Origin: Actinoplanes liguriensis
Lineage (GTDB): Bacteria > Actinomycetota > Actinomycetes > Mycobacteriales > Micromonosporaceae
Direction of reading: 5' to 3'
Length of the DNA: 7,249 nt
Assembly: GCA_000715855.1 (NCBI GenBank)
Contig: KL571339.1
Coordinates: forward strand, 8,179-15,427
Below the pieces are notes generated by a model. That model did not search any database. It was not told where the DNA came from and saw nothing but the letters and a program-made list of their open reading frames with translations. The translations under genes and the position numbers were made by a program. Below, piece by piece: positions 4,809 to 7,249 of this stretch (the stretch's first letter is position 1; each line of letters begins with the position of its first letter).

Positions 4809-4862
4809 GGGCGGCGGGGTGCGGATCGGTGCTGGGCCTGGCGGGCGGCGGGGTGCGGATCG
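4809..4862 (+). repeat. Perfect 20-bp direct repeat, period 34, upstream of tetR
   Basis: GGGCGGCGGGGTGCGGATCG occurs at 4809-4828 and again, without mismatch, at 4843-4862, with 14 unrelated bases between. The repeats stop 33 bases before the GTG at 4895. They could be duplicated regulator sites, or the product of a local duplication. If translation started further upstream at an ATG at 4829, the second copy would lie inside the gene. I consider that start unlikely. Confidence 0.85.
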
Positions 4863-4882
4863 TCGCCGGGGCTGCCGGGTGG

Positions 4883-4888
4883 CAGACT
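4883..4888 (+). promoter_or_regulatory. Putative -10 element of tetR, leaderless arrangement
   Basis: CAGACT resembles TAnnnT with one mismatch. It is followed by exactly six bases and then the GTG at 4895. This matches the spacing seen before marR and before the gene at 7157. No good -35 element is visible, and the region where one would lie touches the second 20-bp repeat. Confidence 0.3.
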
Positions 4889-4894
4889 TGCCCG

Positions 4895-5449
4895 GTGAGG
4901 CGGTCGGCGGCTAAGCGGGTCGAGGTGCTCGCGGTGGCCGGCGAGGTGGTCGCGGCGCGCGGCGCCGACGCGACCCGGTTCACCGACGTGAGCGCGGCGA
5001 CCGGGGTCGGGGTCTCCACCTTGCAGTACTACTTCGGCACCCGTGAGGACATGCTCATCGCGGTCTTCCGGCACGCCGCCGAGCGGGACTTCGAGCTGGT
5101 CGGCGAGCGGCTGGCCACCCTGGAGGACCCGTGGGAGCGTCTGCTCGCGATCGCCACCCACCTCGGCAGCGATCTCACCTGGCGGCTCTGGGTGGAGAGC
5201 TGGCGCTGGGCGTCCCGGGATCCCGAGGTACGGGCGGACGTGCTCCGCGACTACACGCGGTGGCGCGAGCTGATCGCCGCGAACATCACGGCCGGCGACC
5301 CCGTGCGGGTGGCGCGTCAGGTCCTTGCGCTGATCGACGGTCTCGCGCTCCCGGTGGTCCTCGGCGACCCGGCCGTCGACCGGGCCGCCGCGGGCGACCT
5401 GCTCGAAGACGCGCTAGCCCGGCTGCTGGGTCGTGCCCCGTCCCTCTAG
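4895..5449 (+). CDS. TetR/AcrR-family transcriptional regulator
   Basis: This 184-aa repressor-type protein has an N-terminal helix-turn-helix: RVEVLAVAGEVVAARGADATRF (residues 8-29), then TDVSAATGVGVSTLQYYFGTREDML (30-54), whose second part is the recognition helix with the usual YYF-G-T/S-R/K-E pattern. The C-terminal half (about 75-180) is helical and binds an unknown ligand. It includes a tryptophan-rich part, LTWRLWVESWRWASRDPE. GTG 4895 places the HTH at the normal distance from the N-terminus. An ATG at 4829 would add 22 unlikely residues running through the 20-bp repeat. Its last 11 codons overlap the end of the ureohydrolase gene on the other strand. The nearest strong TetR-type operator is at 6498-6515, before that ureohydrolase gene, which makes it the probable target. 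Confidence 0.88.
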   Translation: MRRSAAKRVEVLAVAGEVVAARGADATRFTDVSAATGVGVSTLQYYFGTREDMLIAVFRHAAERDFELVGERLATLEDPWERLLAIATHLGSDLTWRLWVESWRWASRDPEVRADVLRDYTRWRELIAANITAGDPVRVARQVLALIDGLALPVVLGDPAVDRAAAGDLLEDALARLLGRAPSL

Positions 5450-6448
5450 CAGCGGCGTCGAGCGCTTCCACCGCGGCCCGTCCCCGTCCTTGCGCCGCCG
5501 CGCCATCCCGGACAAGGCTTCCAGCACCACCCGGTTCCCGAGCATCGCGGTGATCTCCGCGTGGTCGAACGGCGGCGACACCTCCACGATGTCCATGCCG
5601 ACCACCGGCAGCTCGTGGCAGATCCGGGACACGCTGTCGAGCAGTTGCCGCGCGGTGAGGCCACCCGGCTCGGGCGTGCCCGTGCCCGGCGCGTGACCCG
5701 GGTCGCAGACGTCGATGTCGACCGAGAGGAAGACGCCGTCGCAGCCGTCCATGGCGATCTCGAACGCGCTGTCCAGCACCGCGTCCAGGCCGCGCTCGAC
5801 GATCTCGCTCATGTGGAACGAGTTCATCCGCTGGTCGGCCATCCAGTCGAGGACGTCCGGCCCCGGCCAGTACCCGCGGAGGCCGAGCTGCAGGAACCGG
5901 TCACCCCGCACCGCGCCGGACTCGATCAACCGGCGCATCGGCTGCCCGTGGCCGTAGAGCGAGCCGAACTCGATGTCCCCGGTGTCCGCGTGCGCGTCGA
6001 AGTGGATCACCGAGATCTTCTTCGCGGCGTGCGCGCTCGCGACGCCGGTCACGTCCGGCCAGGTCACCGTGTGGTCGCCACCGAGGACCAGAGGGATCGC
6101 GCCGTGCTGGGCGATGAAGCCGACCCCCTCCTCGATGGTCCGGCAGCTCCGCTCGATCTCGCCGCTGAACACCTCCAGGTCGCCGGCGTCCTTGACGGTC
6201 AGGTCGGGGCCGAGCGCGTCGACCCGCATCGCCATGTGCGGGCGGGAGCTGTCGTGCGCCAGGTAGTCGGTGCCGCGGATGACCTGCGGGCCGAACCGCG
6301 CGCCGGGGCGGTGTGACGTGCCGCCGTCGAACGGGGCGCCGATGATCACGACGTCGGCGTCCGCGTACGTGCCGGGCTCGCGCCAGTCGCACCTCTCGAC
6401 CCCGAGGAACGTGTAGTCCGGCCCGAACATCGGTCCATAGCGCGTCAT
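5414..6448 (-). CDS. speB: Agmatinase-type ureohydrolase (arginase/agmatinase family)
   Basis: This manganese enzyme hydrolyses a guanidino compound to an amine plus urea. Agmatine to putrescine is the likely reaction, but guanidinobutyrate is an alternative that sequence alone cannot exclude. The protein is 344 aa from the chosen start. Numbering from that ATG, the ligands are His126 in GGDHTVTW, Asp151, His153 and Asp155 in FDAHADT, and Asp244 and Asp246 in SVDIDVCDPGHAPGTG. The GAPFDGGTSHRPGARFGP motif near the N-terminus (about 37-54) is also present. The C-terminus extends past the core with a basic tail. I prefer ATG 6448, because GGGAAGG lies nine bases upstream. ATG 6457 touches that ribosome site directly, so it is unlikely. 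The gene is divergent from the PemK-like gene across an operator and overlaps tetR by 36 bp tail-to-tail. It may serve polyamine formation or use of guanidino compounds as nitrogen sources. Confidence 0.93.
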   Translation of the reverse strand: MTRYGPMFGPDYTFLGVERCDWREPGTYADADVVIIGAPFDGGTSHRPGARFGPQVIRGTDYLAHDSSRPHMAMRVDALGPDLTVKDAGDLEVFSGEIERSCRTIEEGVGFIAQHGAIPLVLGGDHTVTWPDVTGVASAHAAKKISVIHFDAHADTGDIEFGSLYGHGQPMRRLIESGAVRGDRFLQLGLRGYWPGPDVLDWMADQRMNSFHMSEIVERGLDAVLDSAFEIAMDGCDGVFLSVDIDVCDPGHAPGTGTPEPGGLTARQLLDSVSRICHELPVVGMDIVEVSPPFDHAEITAMLGNRVVLEALSGMARRRKDGDGPRWKRSTPLLEGRGTTQQPG

Positions 6449-6484
6449 GTCTCGCATCCTTCCCGGCTGACGGTGCTGCCGGGG

Positions 6485-6515
6485 ACTGTATCGTCATACT
6501 GTATGGCCGTACAGT
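6485..6515. promoter_or_regulatory. TetR-type operator ACTGTA-N6-TACAGT with an extra half-site, shared divergent control region
   Basis: The 18-bp sequence at 6498-6515 is ACTGTATGGCCGTACAGT. It has 6-bp perfect arms and a palindromic GGCC centre, so 16 of 18 positions are symmetric. A second ACTGTAT lies 13 bases upstream (6485-6491), next to a CATACT. On the minus strand TACAGT at 6490-6485 would serve as a -10 element for the ureohydrolase gene, with TGTACG 17 bp upstream, inside the palindrome. On the plus strand TACAGT (6510-6515) could serve the PemK-like gene. Binding would thus block one or both promoters. The encoded TetR at 4895 is the best candidate, by proximity only. Confidence 0.65.
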
Positions 6516-6540
6516 TCTGGGCAGGCCGTAAGGTTCAGCG

Positions 6541-7131
6541 GTGCTAGAAACGTTGATCTCCTTCCTCCGCAAGCTGTTCGGCGGCGGTGGCGCCGAGTCC
6601 AGGCCCGCCACGCGCGGCCGCACCGCGACACCCCCACCTGCGCCGGCCAAGCCGAAGCCGCCCGCGCCCTCGCGCTCGGGCGTGTCCGCCAAGCCCCAGC
6701 ACCCCACGCCGAAGCCGGCACCCCCGAAGCCGCGCCCACCCCGCCACGTCCCCACCCAGGACCGCGGCCGCACCGTCGCCTACGCCCCGAACCTCGACGG
6801 CGACGCCGACCCGGGCGAGATCGTCTGGACCTGGGTCCCCTACGAGGACGACCCCGCCCAGGGCAAGGATCGCCCGGTCCTGGTGGTCGGCCGCGACGGC
6901 CGTACCCTCCTCGGTCTGATGCTCTCCAGCCAGAGTGAGCGGGACGGCCAGCGCAACTGGCTGGCCCTCGGCGCCGGCGACTGGGACCGTTCCGACCGTC
7001 CGAGTTGGATCCGGCTGGACCGGGTCCTGGAGGTCGAGGAGGACGGCATCCGCCGCGAGGGCGCGATCCTCGATCGGGGGCGCTTCGATCAGGTGGCGGA
7101 CACGCTCCAGCGCGAATACGGCTGGGCATAA
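6541..7131 (+). CDS. PemK/MazF-like domain protein with a long proline-rich N-terminal extension
   Basis: The protein is 196 aa. Residues 1-17 (MLETLISFLRKLFGGGG) look like an amphipathic helix. Residues 20-72 are very rich in proline and basic residues (APAKPKPPAPS and PKPAPPKPRPPR), probably disordered. Residues 90-195 match the actinobacterial PemK/MazF-like fold: PGEIVWTWVPYEDDPAQGKDRPVLVVGR (91-118), LGLMLSSQSERD (124-135), then RPSWIRLDRVLEVEEDGIRREGAILDRGRFDQVADTL. Classical MazF and PemK proteins of about 110 aa are mRNA endoribonucleases paired with an antitoxin. No antitoxin gene lies next to this one, and the characteristic basic pocket is only partly recognisable, so toxin activity is uncertain. 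GTG 6541 follows AAGG with seven bases of spacing. It shares a control region with the divergent ureohydrolase gene. Confidence 0.78.
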   Translation: MLETLISFLRKLFGGGGAESRPATRGRTATPPPAPAKPKPPAPSRSGVSAKPQHPTPKPAPPKPRPPRHVPTQDRGRTVAYAPNLDGDADPGEIVWTWVPYEDDPAQGKDRPVLVVGRDGRTLLGLMLSSQSERDGQRNWLALGAGDWDRSDRPSWIRLDRVLEVEEDGIRREGAILDRGRFDQVADTLQREYGWA

Positions 7132-7144
7132 TCGGACAACCGGA

Positions 7145-7150
7145 TAGCGT
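7145..7150 (+). promoter_or_regulatory. Putative -10 element of the gene at 7157, leaderless arrangement
   Basis: TAGCGT fits TAnnnT and ends six bases before the ATG at 7157. No Shine-Dalgarno site is visible between the PemK-like stop and this ATG. A -35 element is not evident. This supports a leaderless transcript separate from the upstream gene. Confidence 0.35.
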
Positions 7151-7156
7151 TGCGGC

Positions 7157-7249
7157 ATGGATACGGACGTCATGACCGGTTTCGGTGGCAAACAGGCGTG
7201 GCTGGCGGTGGCCGAGACCCAGCCGGAGGCCGTGCTCGCCGCCCTCGGC
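7157..7249 (+). CDS. 5' end of an unrecognised gene, cut by the contig edge
   Basis: From ATG 7157 the frame stays open for 31 codons to the last base, giving MDTDVMTGFGGKQAWLAV and a further 13 residues. A second ATG six codons in (7172) could also be the start. The stretch FGGKQAWLAV followed by an acidic, Ala-rich helix looks like the beginning of a soluble protein. I do not recognise the family with any certainty. It lies 25 bp after the PemK-like stop on the same strand, and codon use (G/C at third positions) supports coding. The product cannot be assigned from the fragment. Confidence 0.6.
   Translation, partial: MDTDVMTGFGGKQAWLAVAETQPEAVLAALG

Noticed and set aside
4829..4894. Upstream ATG that would extend TetR by 22 residues
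   Set aside because: The added residues are Gly/Ala-rich low complexity encoded by the 20-bp repeat, with no ribosome site. GTG 4895 gives the usual TetR N-terminal length.
6449..6457. ATG 6457 as the start of the ureohydrolase
   Set aside because: It lies immediately after GGGAAGG with no spacing. ATG 6448 is nine bases from that site and fits better.

Overview
The window looks like one short draft contig from a high-GC actinobacterium. A family such as Micromonosporaceae (Actinoplanes-like) is likely, but this is inferred from style only. The signs are strong G/C bias at third codon positions, GTG starts, several start codons placed as if the mRNAs were leaderless, and an XRE-DUF5753 / DUF397 / small cysteine-rich protein cassette that is typical of filamentous actinomycetes. 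Bases 1-17 are not genomic: they match the Tn5/Nextera mosaic end, so the left edge is a library-adapter junction.

Layout. Positions 18-379 (minus) hold the 5' part of a 3-methyladenine DNA glycosylase gene, cut by the contig edge. It lies 22 bp downstream of a MarR-family regulator (402-899, minus). A four-helix DoxX-like membrane protein (997-1371, plus) is transcribed divergently from marR, and the intergenic region contains operator-like palindromes. Next is a single-pass membrane protein of unknown function with a four-cysteine outer domain (1462-2403, plus) and a good promoter. It converges, with one base between stop codons, on a 78-aa cysteine-motif protein (2405-2641, minus). Divergent from that small gene are an XRE-DUF5753 regulator (2858-3733) and an overlapping DUF397 gene (3726-3947). 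The control region and 5' end of the XRE gene carry six copies of GTCTCG/CGAGAC. A secreted CAP-domain protein follows (4056-4769).

The right part holds a TetR regulator (4895-5449, plus) preceded by a perfect 20-bp tandem-type direct repeat. It overlaps tail-to-tail by 36 bp with an agmatinase-type ureohydrolase (5414-6448, minus). Divergent from the ureohydrolase is a PemK/MazF-like protein with a proline-rich N-terminal extension (6541-7131, plus). Between them lies a strong TetR-type operator candidate, ACTGTA-N6-TACAGT. The contig ends 31 codons into another gene (7157-7249).

How the genes may work together. Three regulator-target units can be read from layout: MarR with DoxX (and possibly the glycosylase), the XRE/DUF397/cysteine-protein cassette, and TetR with the ureohydrolase and perhaps the PemK-like gene. 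No RNA genes, CRISPR arrays or insertion sequences were seen. The largest gap between genes is about 216 bp (2642-2857), so no gene-free stretch exceeds 300 bp.
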